Shown one piece after another: positions 8,279 through 19,109 of a stretch of 62,035 nucleotides of DNA. The stretch covers positions 1-62,035 of the forward strand of contig JAHRYP010000014.1 in the NCBI GenBank assembly GCA_020622105.1, in the 5' to 3' direction. Numbering within the stretch: position 1 is the first letter of the stretch; each line of letters starts with the position of its first letter. Both the position numbers and the translations under genes were made by a program. Source of the DNA: Methylotenera sp. (lineage in GTDB: Bacteria > Pseudomonadota > Gammaproteobacteria > Burkholderiales > Methylophilaceae). The notes under the pieces were generated by a model, which worked only from the letters and a program-made list of their open reading frames with translations, ran no database searches and was not told the DNA's origin.

Positions 8279-8917
8279 ATGCAAGCATTTACGCAATTAA
8301 ATGGTTTGGTGGCACCTCTTGATCGTGCAAACGTCGATACAGATGCCATTATTCCTAAACAGTTTTTAAAATCTATCAAGCGTAGCGGTTTCGGCCCAAA
8401 TGCCTTTGATGAGTGGCGTTATCTCGATCGCGGCGAACCTGGGATGGATAATTCCCAGCGCCCGCTGAATAAAGAATTTGTACTCAATCAGCCACGTTAT
8501 CAAGGTGCGAGCATTTTGCTTACACGTGAAAACTTCGGTTGTGGCTCAAGTCGTGAGCATGCGCCATGGGCACTGGAAGACTACGGTTTTAAAGTGATTA
8601 TTGCGTCAAGCTTTGCTGATATTTTCTTTAATAACTGTTTTAAAAATGGCATGTTGCCGATTGTGCTAAGTGCTGACATTGTTGATACCTTGTTTAAACA
8701 AGTGGTTGCGAACGAAGGTTATGCGCTAAATGTTGATTTAGCAGCACAGACTGTAACTAGTCCGACTGGTGAGGTTTATCCGTTCGAAGTTGATGCATTC
8801 CGTAAGCACTGTTTATTGAATGGTTTGGATGATATTGGTTTGACTATGCAGCAACAGGATAAAATCAAGGCGTTTGAAACTAAGCATCGTCAAGCCCAGC
8901 CGTGGTTATTTGTATAA
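8279..8917 (+). CDS. leuD: 3-isopropylmalate dehydratase small subunit
   Basis: 212 residues, the usual length. LeuD forms the swivelling domain partner of LeuC. Conserved motifs are [15 protein letters not shown] at the N-terminus, [16 protein letters not shown] in the middle and the [11 protein letters not shown] segment. About 50 bases separate it from the entericidin gene, and leuB follows 41 bases downstream, so the leu genes are likely one operon. Confidence 0.98.
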   Translation: MQAFTQLNGLVAPLDRANVDTDAIIPKQFLKSIKRSGFGPNAFDEWRYLDRGEPGMDNSQRPLNKEFVLNQPRYQGASILLTRENFGCGSSREHAPWALEDYGFKVIIASSFADIFFNNCFKNGMLPIVLSADIVDTLFKQVVANEGYALNVDLAAQTVTSPTGEVYPFEVDAFRKHCLLNGLDDIGLTMQQQDKIKAFETKHRQAQPWLFV

Positions 8918-8958
8918 GTTTAGTATTTGATTACATTTTAAGTTTAGAAAGCTAGTTC

Positions 8959-10014
8959 ATGAAAATCGCAGTGTTGCCAGGTGATGGTATCGGTCCGGAA
9001 ATTGTTGCGCAAGCCGTTAAGGTTTTAAATGCATTGAATTTAAATATTGAAATGACCGAAGCACCAATTGGCGGTGCCGGTTATGAGGCTGCCGGTGACC
9101 CGTTGCCTGATGCGACCTTAAAGCTCGCTAAAGACGCTGATGCAGTATTGCTGGGCGCTGTGGGTGACTGGAAATATGACAAGCTGGAGCGCCATTTGCG
9201 CCCTGAGCGTGGCTTGTTGCGTATACGCAAAGAATTAAACCTGTTTGCAAACTTGCGTCCTGCGTTGCTGTATCCGGAGTTGGCATCTGCATCAACGTTG
9301 AAGCCGGAAGTGGTTTCTGGTCTGGATATCATGATTGTGCGTGAATTGACTGGTGATATTTATTTCGGTCAGCCACGCGGTATCAGCACACTGGAAAATG
9401 GTGAGCGCGAAGGCGTTAACACTATGCGCTATTCAGAATCAGAGATTCGTCGCATTGGTCGTGTAGCGTTTGATATCGCGATGAAACGCAATAAAAAAGT
9501 ATGTTCTGTCGATAAAGCTAATGTTCTGGAATGTACTGAATTGTGGCGTCAGGTGATGATTGAGTTGTCTCAGGAATATCCTGAAGTTGAATTAAGTCAT
9601 ATGTATGTAGATAACGCTGCAATGCAGCTTATCCGCGCACCTAAGCAGTTTGATGTCATGGTGACCGGTAATATCTTTGGTGATATTTTATCTGATGAGG
9701 CTTCAATGCTCACCGGTTCAATTGGTATGCTGCCTTCAGCATCATTAGATGCTAATAACAAAGGTATGTATGAACCTAGCCATGGTTCTGCACCTGATAT
9801 TGCCGGCAAAGACGTTGCTAATCCATTGGCGACGATTTTATCTGCAGCCATGATGCTGCGTTACACTTTTAATGATGAAGTTAATGCACAACGCATTGAA
9901 AATGCAGTGAAAAAAGCATTGGCGCAGGGCTTTAGAACGGCTGATATCTGGACTGATGGCACCAATAAAGTTGGCTGTGCCGCGATGGGTGATGCAGTAG
10001 TTGCCGCGCTGTAA
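8959..10014 (+). CDS. leuB: 3-isopropylmalate dehydrogenase
   Basis: 351 residues. Oxidatively decarboxylates 3-isopropylmalate to 2-oxoisocaproate with NAD. Recognised by the N-terminal [37 protein letters not shown], the metal-binding [17 protein letters not shown] and the NAD-binding [13 protein letters not shown]. Full length and intact; follows leuD closely. Confidence 0.98.
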   Translation: MKIAVLPGDGIGPEIVAQAVKVLNALNLNIEMTEAPIGGAGYEAAGDPLPDATLKLAKDADAVLLGAVGDWKYDKLERHLRPERGLLRIRKELNLFANLRPALLYPELASASTLKPEVVSGLDIMIVRELTGDIYFGQPRGISTLENGEREGVNTMRYSESEIRRIGRVAFDIAMKRNKKVCSVDKANVLECTELWRQVMIELSQEYPEVELSHMYVDNAAMQLIRAPKQFDVMVTGNIFGDILSDEASMLTGSIGMLPSASLDANNKGMYEPSHGSAPDIAGKDVANPLATILSAAMMLRYTFNDEVNAQRIENAVKKALAQGFRTADIWTDGTNKVGCAAMGDAVVAAL

Positions 10015-10117
10015 TGTATCTTGTAATTTGACGCATAATTTTGTGTAAATAATTTGCTGAACCGGCTTTGGTGTTGCAGGTTCAGCATTTCAGTAATCTT
10101 AAATTTGGATAATTAAA

Positions 10118-11230
10118 ATGTTAAAGGTCGGTTTTGTTGGTTGGCGCGGTATGGTTGGTTCTGTACTCATGCAACGCATGATGGAAGAGAATGATTTTGC
10201 CCTGATTGAACCACAGTTTTTTACTACATCACAAGTCGGCGGCAAAGGCCCTAATGTAGGCAAAGAAACACCGGCTTTGCTGGATGCCAAAGGTATCAAT
10301 GCCCTTAAGGCGATGGATGCAATCGTTTCCTGCCAAGGTGGCGACTACACCACTGAAATATTTCCAAAATTAAGAAATGCTGGCTGGAATGGCCATTGGA
10401 TTGATGCGGCTTCTACGTTACGTATGGAAAAAGATGCAGTTATTATTCTTGATCCGGTCAACTTGGATGTAATCAAAAACGCCATGCACAATGGCACAAA
10501 TAACTGGGTTGGCGGTAACTGTACAGTGTCACTCATGTTGATGGCGTTGAATGGCTTGTTCAAAGCTGATCTGGTTGAGTGGGCAACATCAATGACTTAC
10601 CAGGCTGCATCAGGCGCTGGTGCACAAAATATGCGCGAATTGCTTAAACAAATGGGCGAAGCGCATCGTGTTGCCAGTGATTTCCTTAACAACCCAGCAT
10701 CGGCTATTCTTGATATCGATCGTGAAGTGGCTGGCACGTTACGTGATAAAGACTTTCCAACTGCGCATTTTGGCGTACCGTTGGCTGGCAGCTTAATCCC
10801 GTGGATTGACAAAGACCTGGGCAATGGTCAAAGTAAAGAGGAATGGAAGGGTGGCGTTGAAACCAATAAAATTCTCGGTCGTGAAGCTAATCCGATTGTG
10901 ATTGATGGTTTATGCGTGCGTATTGGTGCGATGCGTTGCCATAGTCAGGCGTTGACTATTAAGCTCAGAAAAGATGTGCCGCTGGATGAGATCAATCAGA
11001 TGCTGGCAGAAGCTAACCAGTGGGCAAAAGTTGTACCAAACGAGCGCGAAGTAAGCATGAGAGAACTTACACCAGCTGCAGTTACCGGAACACTGACTAC
11101 ACCAGTAGGCCGTTTACGCAAACTTAATATGGGTAATGACTATTTATCTGCTTTTACCGTAGGTGACCAATTGCTATGGGGCGCCGCAGAGCCGTTGCGA
11201 CGTATGTTACGGATTTTAATAGAAAAGTAA
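10118..11230 (+). CDS. asd: Aspartate-semialdehyde dehydrogenase
   Basis: 370 residues. Reduces aspartyl phosphate to aspartate semialdehyde with NADPH, the branch point to lysine/diaminopimelate, methionine and threonine. Features are the Rossmann start [14 protein letters not shown], the nucleophile Cys135 in [10 protein letters not shown] (same number as in E. coli Asd), and [16 protein letters not shown] near the C-terminus. The order leuB-asd-fimV-truA is typical of gamma- and betaproteobacteria. Confidence 0.97.
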   Translation: MLKVGFVGWRGMVGSVLMQRMMEENDFALIEPQFFTTSQVGGKGPNVGKETPALLDAKGINALKAMDAIVSCQGGDYTTEIFPKLRNAGWNGHWIDAASTLRMEKDAVIILDPVNLDVIKNAMHNGTNNWVGGNCTVSLMLMALNGLFKADLVEWATSMTYQAASGAGAQNMRELLKQMGEAHRVASDFLNNPASAILDIDREVAGTLRDKDFPTAHFGVPLAGSLIPWIDKDLGNGQSKEEWKGGVETNKILGREANPIVIDGLCVRIGAMRCHSQALTIKLRKDVPLDEINQMLAEANQWAKVVPNEREVSMRELTPAAVTGTLTTPVGRLRKLNMGNDYLSAFTVGDQLLWGAAEPLRRMLRILIEK

Positions 11231-11381
11231 ATAATTGTTAACTTAAGCACATTGTGATGTAATTACTTTGATGGTCTGCAGTTAGATAGCTCGCGAATAT
11301 AATGTGCATTATGAGCTTGCATAGCTAACTATTTGATGTTATTTTCATATTGCAGAAATCAGTTCGATTAAAGGTAGCAAT

Positions 11382-14300
11382 GTGCATAAGTCTAAAATAA
11401 ATAAAATATCATTAGCGGTGTGCCTGGCATTTATGCCGATTTATGGATTAGCAGCGGGCTTGGGGAAGCTTAATGTTGATTCTGGCTTGGGGGAACCGCT
11501 TAAAGCTCAAATTGACCTATTGTCGGTAACGCCAGACGAGCTCTCGTCTTTGACAGCCGCAATTGCATCAGAGGAGGCTTATGCAGTACAAGGCATTCCA
11601 CGTCTTGGTGTGCATAACAGTATCAAGGTCGAGCTTGCCAAAAATCCAGATGGATCTCCCGTATTAAGGCTGAGGTCACTACAGCCTATTGATGACCCTT
11701 ATCTTGATATGCTGATACAGGTTGACTGGGCGTCAGGTCGACTGTTGCGTGAATACACTATCTTGCTCGATCCTCCTGGATATAAACAGTCACTGACTGA
11801 AGAGCCGAAGGCAATCATTAATAAGCCAGCTACCGTTTCGTCTGGCAGTTCTGTAACATCATCTGGCGCGAATGTTTCAACTTCACCGCAGCAAGCTGGC
11901 AATGTAGCCAAGGCTACAAAGAAGCCTATCGCTAAAACTGCTAAAGTTACTGAGCAGCCTGAAGCTTCAACTCAACCGGTGGACGCTTATGAGCTGACTA
12001 CTCAGCGCGGCGATACCTTACATTCAATTGCTAAAGAAGTTCAAGCCGAAGGCGTCAGTCTTGATCAGATGTTACTTGGCTTGTTTGATGCCAATAAAAA
12101 TGCTTTCGTTGATGGAAACATGAATCGACTGAAGGTAGGTCAGATTATCAAGATTCCATCTAAAGAAACCTTATCTGCGGTTAACTCTCAGCAGGCGGCA
12201 AAAGAGGTCAAGTTGCACTCTGCCAATTGGAATGCATATCGTAATAGTCTGGCTGGCAATGTCGCAGCAGCGCCTCTAGCTGAAGATACTGAACGTAAAC
12301 AGTCAGCTTCCGGAAAGATCGTGTCGGCAGAAGATCAGGCCGCGCCAATTAAATCTGGTCCTCAAGATGTTGTTAAGCTGTCAGCAGGCGGTAAGGTTGC
12401 TGCCCAAGGCGGCAAAAGTGCCGCAGAGGCAGACGCTAAAGTTTTAGCGATGCAGGAAGAAGCAACTGCACGAGAAAAAACGCTGAAAGAAGCACAAGAG
12501 CGAGCAGCTGCATTGGAAGCTCAAGTGACCGATATGCAAAAGCTATTGGCCTTGAAAAGCCAAACCATGGCGGATATGCAAAAAAATGCTGACGCAACAA
12601 CTAAGTCTGTAGAAAGTCCACAGCCTTCAGTATCTGATCAAGCCGTCCCTGTAGCTGCAACAGTGACAGCGGAACCGAATGTTCAAGTAGATAGTGCGTC
12701 TGTTGTAACTCCAGCGCCTGAGGCGGTTAAAAAAGCAACGCCAGCTGTTGTAATTGCTCCAGTTCAGGCTGAACCAGAAGAGGAGCCATCGTTTCTGAGC
12801 AGCCTGTTAGAAAGCGTTAATATATTCATGCTGGGCGGCGCTGCTGGGCTGGTTTTGCTGGGTAGCGGCTGGCTTTACTTACGTAACAAGCGCAGGAGAG
12901 ATCTTGATAGCTTTGAACGTGGCATTTTAACTTCTGGCGGATTGCGCGCGAATACCGTATTCGGTAATACTACCGGCAATGCTACAAGCTCTGCGGATAC
13001 TTCATTTTTAACAGACTTTGCTCAAAGTGCCGATGGCGGCATGATTGATACCAATGATGTTGATCCGATTGCAGAGGCTGAAGTCTATATGGCTTATGGG
13101 CGTGATGCTCAGGCTGAAGAAATACTGAAAGACGCTATTTCAAAAGAACCTAAGCGTTATGAGTTGCATCTGAAATTATTGGAAATGTATGCAGCTAGAA
13201 AAGATGCCTCTGCATTTGAGACGATTGCCGGTGAGCTTTATACTACATTGGGTGCGGATGATCCGACTTGGGCTAAAGTTGCTGAGTTGGGTGTTACCGT
13301 CGAACCGGATAATCCGCTTTATGATATCAGCCAGATTGCAGCCTCAACAGCAGTAGCTAAAGCTGTGACAGGTAGCTCTGATTCAGTTGTTGCCGAGATG
13401 GATCTTGGAAATGATCTGGATTTCTCATTCGATAAAGCAAAGCCCGCCAATGAATTTAACAGTGCAGCTGATAGTGAAGTTAACTCTTCATTGAATATGC
13501 AAAGTTCTTTATCTAGCCAGGAAGGTTCGGATCAAGTTAAGTTGGGTCAGATTAATCAGGAACAAGAATCTTTTGATTTAGGTGCCTTGAATAATGAACT
13601 CTCAGCTAATGTTGCAGAAGATTCAACAGTAATTGCTAATACAGGCAGCGTAGAAACTGCTGCCGCAGAAAGTAAGCCGGCGGCTGACAATTCTATGGAT
13701 TTTGATTTCCCGGAATTAGGTTCATTTACTTTAGGTACAGAAGAGGCTGCAGCTACTAGTCAGCAGTCTTCACCAGATGAGGTTAGTCAGCAGGAAAGTA
13801 TGTCTGAGTTTGAGTTCCCAGCTGCATCCGCTAATGATGAAATAGAATTTACAGCGGCAGCGCCAACTGAAGAATCTAGCGCTTTAGCCGGTTTGGATTT
13901 TAACTTTAATTCTGAACCCGCTGCAGAAACTTCGACAGCAGCAACAGAGTCATCTGATTTTAATTTCGAAGGGTTTGCGGATGCTGTCACGCCTGTTGAA
14001 GAATTGAAAGCAGGCTCTGGCGCACTTGATTCTAGTGATTTTAACTTTGAAGATCTTGGCGAACCAGCAGCAGCGCTTAATCAAGAAAAGACTGAAGTGA
14101 ATGCGCTGGAAGGTATTAGTTTAGATTTTGGGGCAGAAGATACTTCAAATGCAGTAGCCGATGATCAAAAATCAGAAGAAATTTCCTTTGATTTTCCGTT
14201 GGTTGATGAGCCAGAATCACTTGCTTTGAATAAGGACGCTGGCGTCTCAAATCAGAATGAAGCTAATAACTTTGACTTTTCTGCTATCAGTCTTGATCTC

Positions 14301-14546
14301 AGTGATAGTCAACCTCAAATAACTGAAGCTTCGCAAGCTGCAACTGATATGCCGGTTGCCGAGTTTGTGGCAGAGCCAGCAGTTGAGAATGAAAATCCTG
14401 ATATTGATATTAAGCTGGATTTAGTGAAGGTTTATATCGACATGGAAGATATAGAGGGTGCCCGTGATCTGTTGGATGAGGTGCTTAAAGAAGGTGGGCC
14501 TCAACAACGTTCAACAGCTGAAAAGCTATTGGCAAGCTTGACCTAA
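11382..14546 (+). CDS. fimV: FimV-like peptidoglycan-binding polar protein
   Basis: 1054 residues from GTG 11382, with AAGG 7 bases upstream. Order: signal peptide (about 1-25, ending GLAAG), FimV N-terminal domain starting GLGKLNVDSGLGEPLKAQI, LysM domain (about 204-261), coiled coil (about 347-405), one transmembrane helix (about 481-499), a tetratricopeptide-like stretch after DPIAEAEVYMAYGRDAQAEEIL, a long acidic linker with repeated DFxF units, and the C-terminal FimV motif DIKLDLVKVYIDMEDIEGARDLL. In Pseudomonas FimV organises polar type IV pilus assembly and cyclic AMP signalling. Preceded by a 150-base gap and followed by a terminator, so it is its own unit. Confidence 0.93.
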   Translation: MHKSKINKISLAVCLAFMPIYGLAAGLGKLNVDSGLGEPLKAQIDLLSVTPDELSSLTAAIASEEAYAVQGIPRLGVHNSIKVELAKNPDGSPVLRLRSLQPIDDPYLDMLIQVDWASGRLLREYTILLDPPGYKQSLTEEPKAIINKPATVSSGSSVTSSGANVSTSPQQAGNVAKATKKPIAKTAKVTEQPEASTQPVDAYELTTQRGDTLHSIAKEVQAEGVSLDQMLLGLFDANKNAFVDGNMNRLKVGQIIKIPSKETLSAVNSQQAAKEVKLHSANWNAYRNSLAGNVAAAPLAEDTERKQSASGKIVSAEDQAAPIKSGPQDVVKLSAGGKVAAQGGKSAAEADAKVLAMQEEATAREKTLKEAQERAAALEAQVTDMQKLLALKSQTMADMQKNADATTKSVESPQPSVSDQAVPVAATVTAEPNVQVDSASVVTPAPEAVKKATPAVVIAPVQAEPEEEPSFLSSLLESVNIFMLGGAAGLVLLGSGWLYLRNKRRRDLDSFERGILTSGGLRANTVFGNTTGNATSSADTSFLTDFAQSADGGMIDTNDVDPIAEAEVYMAYGRDAQAEEILKDAISKEPKRYELHLKLLEMYAARKDASAFETIAGELYTTLGADDPTWAKVAELGVTVEPDNPLYDISQIAASTAVAKAVTGSSDSVVAEMDLGNDLDFSFDKAKPANEFNSAADSEVNSSLNMQSSLSSQEGSDQVKLGQINQEQESFDLGALNNELSANVAEDSTVIANTGSVETAAAESKPAADNSMDFDFPELGSFTLGTEEAAATSQQSSPDEVSQQESMSEFEFPAASANDEIEFTAAAPTEESSALAGLDFNFNSEPAAETSTAATESSDFNFEGFADAVTPVEELKAGSGALDSSDFNFEDLGEPAAALNQEKTEVNALEGISLDFGAEDTSNAVADDQKSEEISFDFPLVDEPESLALNKDAGVSNQNEANNFDFSAISLDLSDSQPQITEASQAATDMPVAEFVAEPAVENENPDIDIKLDLVKVYIDMEDIEGARDLLDEVLKEGGPQQRSTAEKLLASLT

Positions 14547-14566
14547 TTTCATTTTGTTATTAAAGA

Positions 14567-14591
14567 GCCGAGCGATATGCTCGGCTTTTTT
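14567..14591 (+). terminator. Intrinsic terminator after fimV
   Basis: GCCGAGC (14567-14573) pairs with GCTCGGC (14579-14585) and is followed by six T. It lies 21 bases after the fimV stop. Confidence 0.9.
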
Positions 14592-14684
14592 ATTAAATAA
14601 CAATTAGCTGTTATAGCTATCGATAGTATGATTCAGCAATATTGAATTTTTGAAAAATTAATAGTTATAAGTCAGCTTATATAC

Positions 14685-15314
14685 ATGCATCCATTAATAA
14701 AAATATTGTGTTTTATATTGGTGTTATTGCTCATTAGTATGGTCAATAATACGATGCTGTTTTTTATGGTGCTGATTTTCTTTATCATGCTTTTTAGCTT
14801 TAAAGTTCAGACATTTCTGCATGCAGTGCGACGTATGCGTTGGCTTTTTTTATCTATATTTATGATCTATGCATTCGGTACTCCGGGGGAGTTGATTCCA
14901 AATTTTCCTGTCCATTTTGCACCGACTTTCGAAGGATTACAATTTGGACTGGTACAAATTGAGAAGTTATTGATAGCATTGGCGGCCTTGAGCTTATTAT
15001 TGACTAGCAGTCCCCGAGAGCAAATGATGCTGGGCTTGTATATGCTCTTGTCACCATTGAATTTGGTCGGTTTAAATGTCGAACGCTTTGCAGCAAGATT
15101 GATGCTGACATTAGATTATGTGGAAGAGCTTGCTGCGAAAGATAACAGTAGTTTCAGCTTCAAGCATCTTGATCAGATTGACGAATACATAAAGTATTTG
15201 CCACAAACTAATGTGGTTACATTTCAAAAGCTGCCATTTAGTTTGATTGATAAGTTGATGATGATTTTGTTATTAGCATTGTTTGTTTTTATGATTTACC
15301 GAGGCTTTGCATGA
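14685..15314 (+). CDS. Membrane protein resembling ECF transporter T component (CbiQ family)
   Basis: 209 residues with about five predicted transmembrane segments: two close together at 5-45, others near 52-68 and 85-108, and a last at about 187-205. The middle (LYMLLSPLNLVGLNVERFAARLMLTLDYVEEL) resembles the coupling-helix region of CbiQ/EcfT proteins, which connect a substrate-binding subunit to ABC ATPases. No A or S component lies nearby, so if it is an ECF T protein it is an orphan. Overlaps truA by four bases (ATGA), implying coupled translation. Family call is moderate. Confidence 0.6.
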   Translation: MHPLIKILCFILVLLLISMVNNTMLFFMVLIFFIMLFSFKVQTFLHAVRRMRWLFLSIFMIYAFGTPGELIPNFPVHFAPTFEGLQFGLVQIEKLLIALAALSLLLTSSPREQMMLGLYMLLSPLNLVGLNVERFAARLMLTLDYVEELAAKDNSSFSFKHLDQIDEYIKYLPQTNVVTFQKLPFSLIDKLMMILLLALFVFMIYRGFA

Positions 15315-16099
15315 AGGTTGCATTAGGGGTGTCTTATGATGGATCACGATTTTGTGGCTGGCAGAGCCAGCCATCAGCTTGTGGCGTACAAGATGCCTTA
15401 GAAGTTGCGATTGCGGCTATTGCACAACACTCTATCCGGGTGCATGCTGCAGGGCGTACTGACACCGGTGTGCATGCGCTCTCTCAAGTAGTACATTTTG
15501 AAACTGAGGTAGTGCGGCCCTTGTCAGCTTGGGTGCGCGGCGTGAATGCACATTTGCCGGATACGGTCAGAGTTGAATGGGCACATATTGTTGATGAAGA
15601 ATTCCATGCGCGATTTTCAGCATTTAGCCGCAGTTATCAATATCTGCTCTATAACGCGCCAGTTGCTTCCGCACTAATGGCAGGGAAAGCGGGCTGGTTC
15701 CATTTGCCGCTTGATTTTGCCGCAATGCAGGAGGGTGCAAGCTATTTAATCGGCGAGCATGATTTCAGCGCCTTTCGTGCATCAGAATGCCAGGCAAAGT
15801 CACCGATCAGAACTATGACACAGGCTGAAGTGCAGGTTTCAGGTCGATATTATGTATTTTCTTTTTCCGCCAATGCTTTTTTGCAGCATCAGGTAAGAAA
15901 TATGATTGGAGCGCTCATCTATATCGGCAAGGGTGCTTATCCGCCAGGCTATATCAAAGAGTTGCTACAAAAACGTGATCGTACATTATCACCACCTACA
16001 TTTTCACCTAACGGGCTTTATCTGACTGGTGTCGGCTATGATGCAAAGTGGGGTTTGCCTTTCACAGCTTCGTCAGATCGCTTGCATGTATTGATTTAG
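15311..16099 (+). CDS. truA: tRNA pseudouridine(38-40) synthase
   Basis: 262 residues, full length. Isomerises uridines 38-40 in the anticodon arm of tRNAs. The catalytic aspartate is Asp51 in AAGRTDTGVHA; FSRSYQYLLYN and NAFLQHQVRNMIGAL are further conserved segments. Start overlaps the upstream membrane-protein gene (ATGA), and trpF follows 48 bases later. The asd-fimV-truA-trpF-trpB-trpA order is widespread in proteobacteria. Confidence 0.97.
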   Translation: MKVALGVSYDGSRFCGWQSQPSACGVQDALEVAIAAIAQHSIRVHAAGRTDTGVHALSQVVHFETEVVRPLSAWVRGVNAHLPDTVRVEWAHIVDEEFHARFSAFSRSYQYLLYNAPVASALMAGKAGWFHLPLDFAAMQEGASYLIGEHDFSAFRASECQAKSPIRTMTQAEVQVSGRYYVFSFSANAFLQHQVRNMIGALIYIGKGAYPPGYIKELLQKRDRTLSPPTFSPNGLYLTGVGYDAKWGLPFTASSDRLHVLI

Positions 16100-16147
16100 C
16101 GTTACAATGACGTTTTATGGCTTGATATCAGCAATAGGGATAATGGA

Positions 16148-16765
16148 TTGAGAGTACGAGTTAAAATTTGCGGTATCACGCGTGTTGAAGATGCGCTGAA
16201 TGCAGTAGAGCATGGTGCAGATGCGATTGGCCTGGTTTTTTATGAACCTAGCCCGCGCAACGTAAAAATCCCGCAAGCCATTGAGATAGCAAATAAAACA
16301 CCAGCTTTTGTTAGCGTGGTTGGATTGTTTGTGAACGCGGAGCCAGATTTTGTACGTGAAGTTATTTCACAGGTTAAGCTGGATTTGCTGCAATTTCATG
16401 GGGATGAAACGCCGCAGGAATGCGCAAGTTACGGCTTGCCATTTATCAAGGCAATACGCGTAAAGTCCGACACAAATTTGGTACAATGTGCGAAAGATTT
16501 TTCCGCATCGAAAGCATTGCTGCTGGATACCTTTACCGATGGTGTTGCCGGTGGTACCGGTCATGTATTTGATTGGAACCTTATACCTGCAACATTGGAC
16601 AAACAAGTCATATTGGCAGGTGGTTTGAATGCGCAAAATGTAGCGCAGGCAATCAATCAGGTTAAGCCGTATGCAGTAGATGTGAGCGGTGGTGTGGAAA
16701 TATCAAAAGGAATCAAGGATGCAGCAAAAATTGCTGCATTCATGCAGCAGGTATATATAAATTAA
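16148..16765 (+). CDS. trpF: Phosphoribosylanthranilate isomerase
   Basis: 205 residues. Converts phosphoribosylanthranilate to the open-chain ribulose form in tryptophan synthesis. TTG 16148 is the likely start: AGGGA (16136-16140) is 7 bases upstream and the only nearby ATG (16143) is out of frame. The catalytic Cys is in [35 protein letters not shown] and VDVSGGVE are conserved. Its stop codon lies inside the left inverted repeat of a short mobile-looking element that separates it from trpB. Confidence 0.95.
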   Translation: MRVRVKICGITRVEDALNAVEHGADAIGLVFYEPSPRNVKIPQAIEIANKTPAFVSVVGLFVNAEPDFVREVISQVKLDLLQFHGDETPQECASYGLPFIKAIRVKSDTNLVQCAKDFSASKALLLDTFTDGVAGGTGHVFDWNLIPATLDKQVILAGGLNAQNVAQAINQVKPYAVDVSGGVEISKGIKDAAKIAAFMQQVYIN

Positions 16766-16909
16766 GGAAACACGGAATAAGTCGGCGAGCGAGATAAAGT
16801 GCAAGGCGCACGGAACGCAGAAACCGAGATAGTATGCGTTATACAGCGAGGTTGCGAGTACCGCGCAATGCAGCAATTTGTTCGCGCAGGCCTTATTCTG
16901 CGTATCCTT
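16764..16909. mobile_element. MITE/REP-like element between trpF and trpB (copy A)
   Basis: 146-base non-coding insert bounded by imperfect 18-base inverted repeats (16764-16781 and 16892-16909, 15 of 18 matching). The left repeat covers the last two bases of the trpF stop. Its core (about 16798-16870) is the reverse complement of 22739-22803, including GGTTGCGAGTACCGCGCAA. No protein is encoded and no target duplication is obvious. It has the structure of a miniature inverted-repeat element or REP-type repeat moved in trans. Confidence 0.65.
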
Positions 16910-16944
16910 AGGTCTAAACGCACTGGTTTTTTGGAGATTTAATA

Positions 16945-18147
16945 ATGCAGTTATATGACATGCCGGACGCACGTGGGCATTTTGGACAATACGGTGGTAC
17001 GTTTGTAGCAGAAACTTTGGTTGAAGCGCTTGAAGAGCTGCGTGTGATGTACGAGAAGTATCGTCATGACCCGGAGTTTCTGGCTGAGTATCATTATGAT
17101 TTGAAACACTTTGTTGGCCGCCCAAGCCCTATTTATCATGCAAAGCGATTGTCCGATAAAGTGGGTGGTGCGCAGATTTATCTTAAACGTGAAGATCTGA
17201 ACCATACCGGCGCGCATAAAATTAACAATACTATTGGTCAGGCATTGCTGGCTAAACGCATGGGCAAGCCGCGTGTGATTGCTGAAACCGGTGCTGGCCA
17301 GCATGGTGTAGCGACTGCAACGATTGCAGCTCGCCTTGGCCTTGAGTGCGTAGTTTACATGGGTAGCGAAGACGTAAAACGTCAGGCGCCGAACGTATTC
17401 AGAATGAAATTACTGGGTGCTACTGTAGTGCCAGTAGAAAGTGGCTCCAAAACCCTTAAAGATGCCTTGAACGAAGCAATGCGCGACTGGGTTACCAATG
17501 TGCACAATACTTTCTATATCATCGGTACTGTGGCAGGCCCACACCCATATCCGATGATGGTGCGTGATTTCCAGGCGGTTATTGGTGATGAAGCAAAAGT
17601 ACAGATGATGGAAATGGTCGGTCACCAGCCTGATGCCGTTGTGGCTTGTGTAGGCGGTGGTTCTAATGCGATGGGTATTTTCTATCCTTACATTGATGTG
17701 CCTAATGTACGCTTGATTGGTGTTGAAGCTGCTGGCCATGGTATCGAGACTGGCATGCATGCAGCGCCGTTAACGGCGAATAGTCCGGTAGGCGTATTAC
17801 ATGGTAACCGTACTTATCTGATGCAGGATGCTGATGGTCAGATTATTGAAACGCATTCTGTGTCAGCTGGTCTGGATTATCCAGGCGTTGGCCCTGAGCA
17901 TGCGTGGCTAAAAGATATTAAGCGTGCAGAATATGTTGCAATCACAGATGACGAAGCAATGGCAGCTTTCCATAACTTGTGTCGTACAGAGGGCATTATT
18001 CCTGCGCTTGAATCTAGTCATGCATTAGCCTATGCCGAAAAACTGGCTAAAACCATGAGCAAGGATCAAATTATTCTGGTTAATTTATCTGGTCGTGGTG
18101 ATAAGGATATCAATACCGTAGCCAAACTTGCAAACATCACATTGTAA
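16945..18147 (+). CDS. trpB: Tryptophan synthase beta chain
   Basis: 400 residues. PLP enzyme joining indole and serine to tryptophan. The PLP lysine is Lys92 in [28 protein letters not shown] and the phosphate-binding GGGSNAMG are intact. Separated from trpF by the 146-base repeat element and from trpA by a structured 145-base gap, unlike the usual tight trpBA pair. Confidence 0.98.
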   Translation: MQLYDMPDARGHFGQYGGTFVAETLVEALEELRVMYEKYRHDPEFLAEYHYDLKHFVGRPSPIYHAKRLSDKVGGAQIYLKREDLNHTGAHKINNTIGQALLAKRMGKPRVIAETGAGQHGVATATIAARLGLECVVYMGSEDVKRQAPNVFRMKLLGATVVPVESGSKTLKDALNEAMRDWVTNVHNTFYIIGTVAGPHPYPMMVRDFQAVIGDEAKVQMMEMVGHQPDAVVACVGGGSNAMGIFYPYIDVPNVRLIGVEAAGHGIETGMHAAPLTANSPVGVLHGNRTYLMQDADGQIIETHSVSAGLDYPGVGPEHAWLKDIKRAEYVAITDDEAMAAFHNLCRTEGIIPALESSHALAYAEKLAKTMSKDQIILVNLSGRGDKDINTVAKLANITL

Positions 18148-18158
18148 AATGCAAATTT

Positions 18159-18241
18159 CGCAGCATAGGGAACTTGATTTTTCAGCTACTCAAGTACTTG
18201 GAAAAGCACATGTCACAATGCTGCGATGCGCGGCTTTTTTT
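18159..18241 (+). terminator. Structured trpB-trpA spacer, possible terminator or attenuator
   Basis: CGCAGCAT (18159-18166) pairs with ATGCTGCG (18218-18225); inside, ACTTGA (18172-18177) pairs with TCAAGT (18190-18195). A T-run follows at 18235. The T-run is 9 bases past the outer stem, so classic termination is only possible, not certain. If it terminates, trpA needs its own promoter in the AT-rich 18250-18285. Confidence 0.45.
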
Positions 18242-18292
18242 CCGGTTTAGAACTTTGTATTTTCAAATTTTTTAAAGTATTAATAAATATTT

Positions 18293-19099
18293 ATGTCACG
18301 TATTCAATCAACTTTTGCGACCTTAAAACAGCAAGGTAAAACAGCTTTAATTCCATATATTACGGCCGGTGATCCACATCCGAAACATACCGTCAATTTA
18401 ATGCACACGTTGGTTAAGCATGGTGCAGATATGATTGAATTAGGCGTGCCTTTTTCAGACCCGATGGCCGATGGCCCGGTGATTCAGCGTGCCAGTGAGC
18501 GTGCGTTGGTGCATAAAGTTGGTTTGACTGCAGTACTGGATATGGTGAAAACATTCCGCCAGACTGACCAGAAAACGCCGATTATCCTGATGGGCTATGC
18601 AAATCCTATTGAGGCGATAGGCGCAACGGTATTTGCTGATCGCGCTAAAGCGGCTGATGTTGATGGCATCATTACTGTTGATTACCCGCCTGAAGAATGC
18701 GGTGGCTTTGTTAAAGAGTTGCGCGCACGTGATATTGATCCTGTATTTTTATTATCGCCGACAACTGAACCGAAACGTGTAGAGATCATTGTGAATCAGG
18801 CTAGCGGTTTTGTTTATTATGTTTCACTCAAAGGTGTAACAGGCGCTGCAAACTTGAACATTGAGGAAGTTTCGGAGCGTGTTGCTTCAATTCGCAAACA
18901 GACAAATTTGCCGGTAGGTGTGGGTTTCGGTATTCGTGATGCAGCTACTGCAAAGGCAACTGCTGCTATAGCAGATGCGGTTGTAGTTGGTAGCCGTATG
19001 GTGCAAACGATTGAAGCATCAAATGACGACAATCTGCTGGATAACGTCGCTACCCTGATGACTGAATTAAAAACAGCAGTAGATGCTGCTAAAAAATAA
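18293..19099 (+). CDS. trpA: Tryptophan synthase alpha chain
   Basis: 268 residues. Cleaves indole-3-glycerol phosphate to indole, which is channelled to TrpB. The catalytic Glu49 sits in [13 protein letters not shown], same numbering as E. coli; the next conserved aspartate is in [12 protein letters not shown]. Phosphate-binding GFGIRD and VVVGSRMV are present. accD starts 10 bases after its stop, so the two are probably co-transcribed. Confidence 0.98.
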   Translation: MSRIQSTFATLKQQGKTALIPYITAGDPHPKHTVNLMHTLVKHGADMIELGVPFSDPMADGPVIQRASERALVHKVGLTAVLDMVKTFRQTDQKTPIILMGYANPIEAIGATVFADRAKAADVDGIITVDYPPEECGGFVKELRARDIDPVFLLSPTTEPKRVEIIVNQASGFVYYVSLKGVTGAANLNIEEVSERVASIRKQTNLPVGVGFGIRDAATAKATAAIADAVVVGSRMVQTIEASNDDNLLDNVATLMTELKTAVDAAKK

Positions 19100-19109
19100 A
19101 GGATACACA

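Noticed and set aside
16703-17125. 140-residue minus-strand frame across trpF, the repeat and trpB
   Set aside because: It is made of antisense of two real genes plus the repeat, with no ribosome site or domain.
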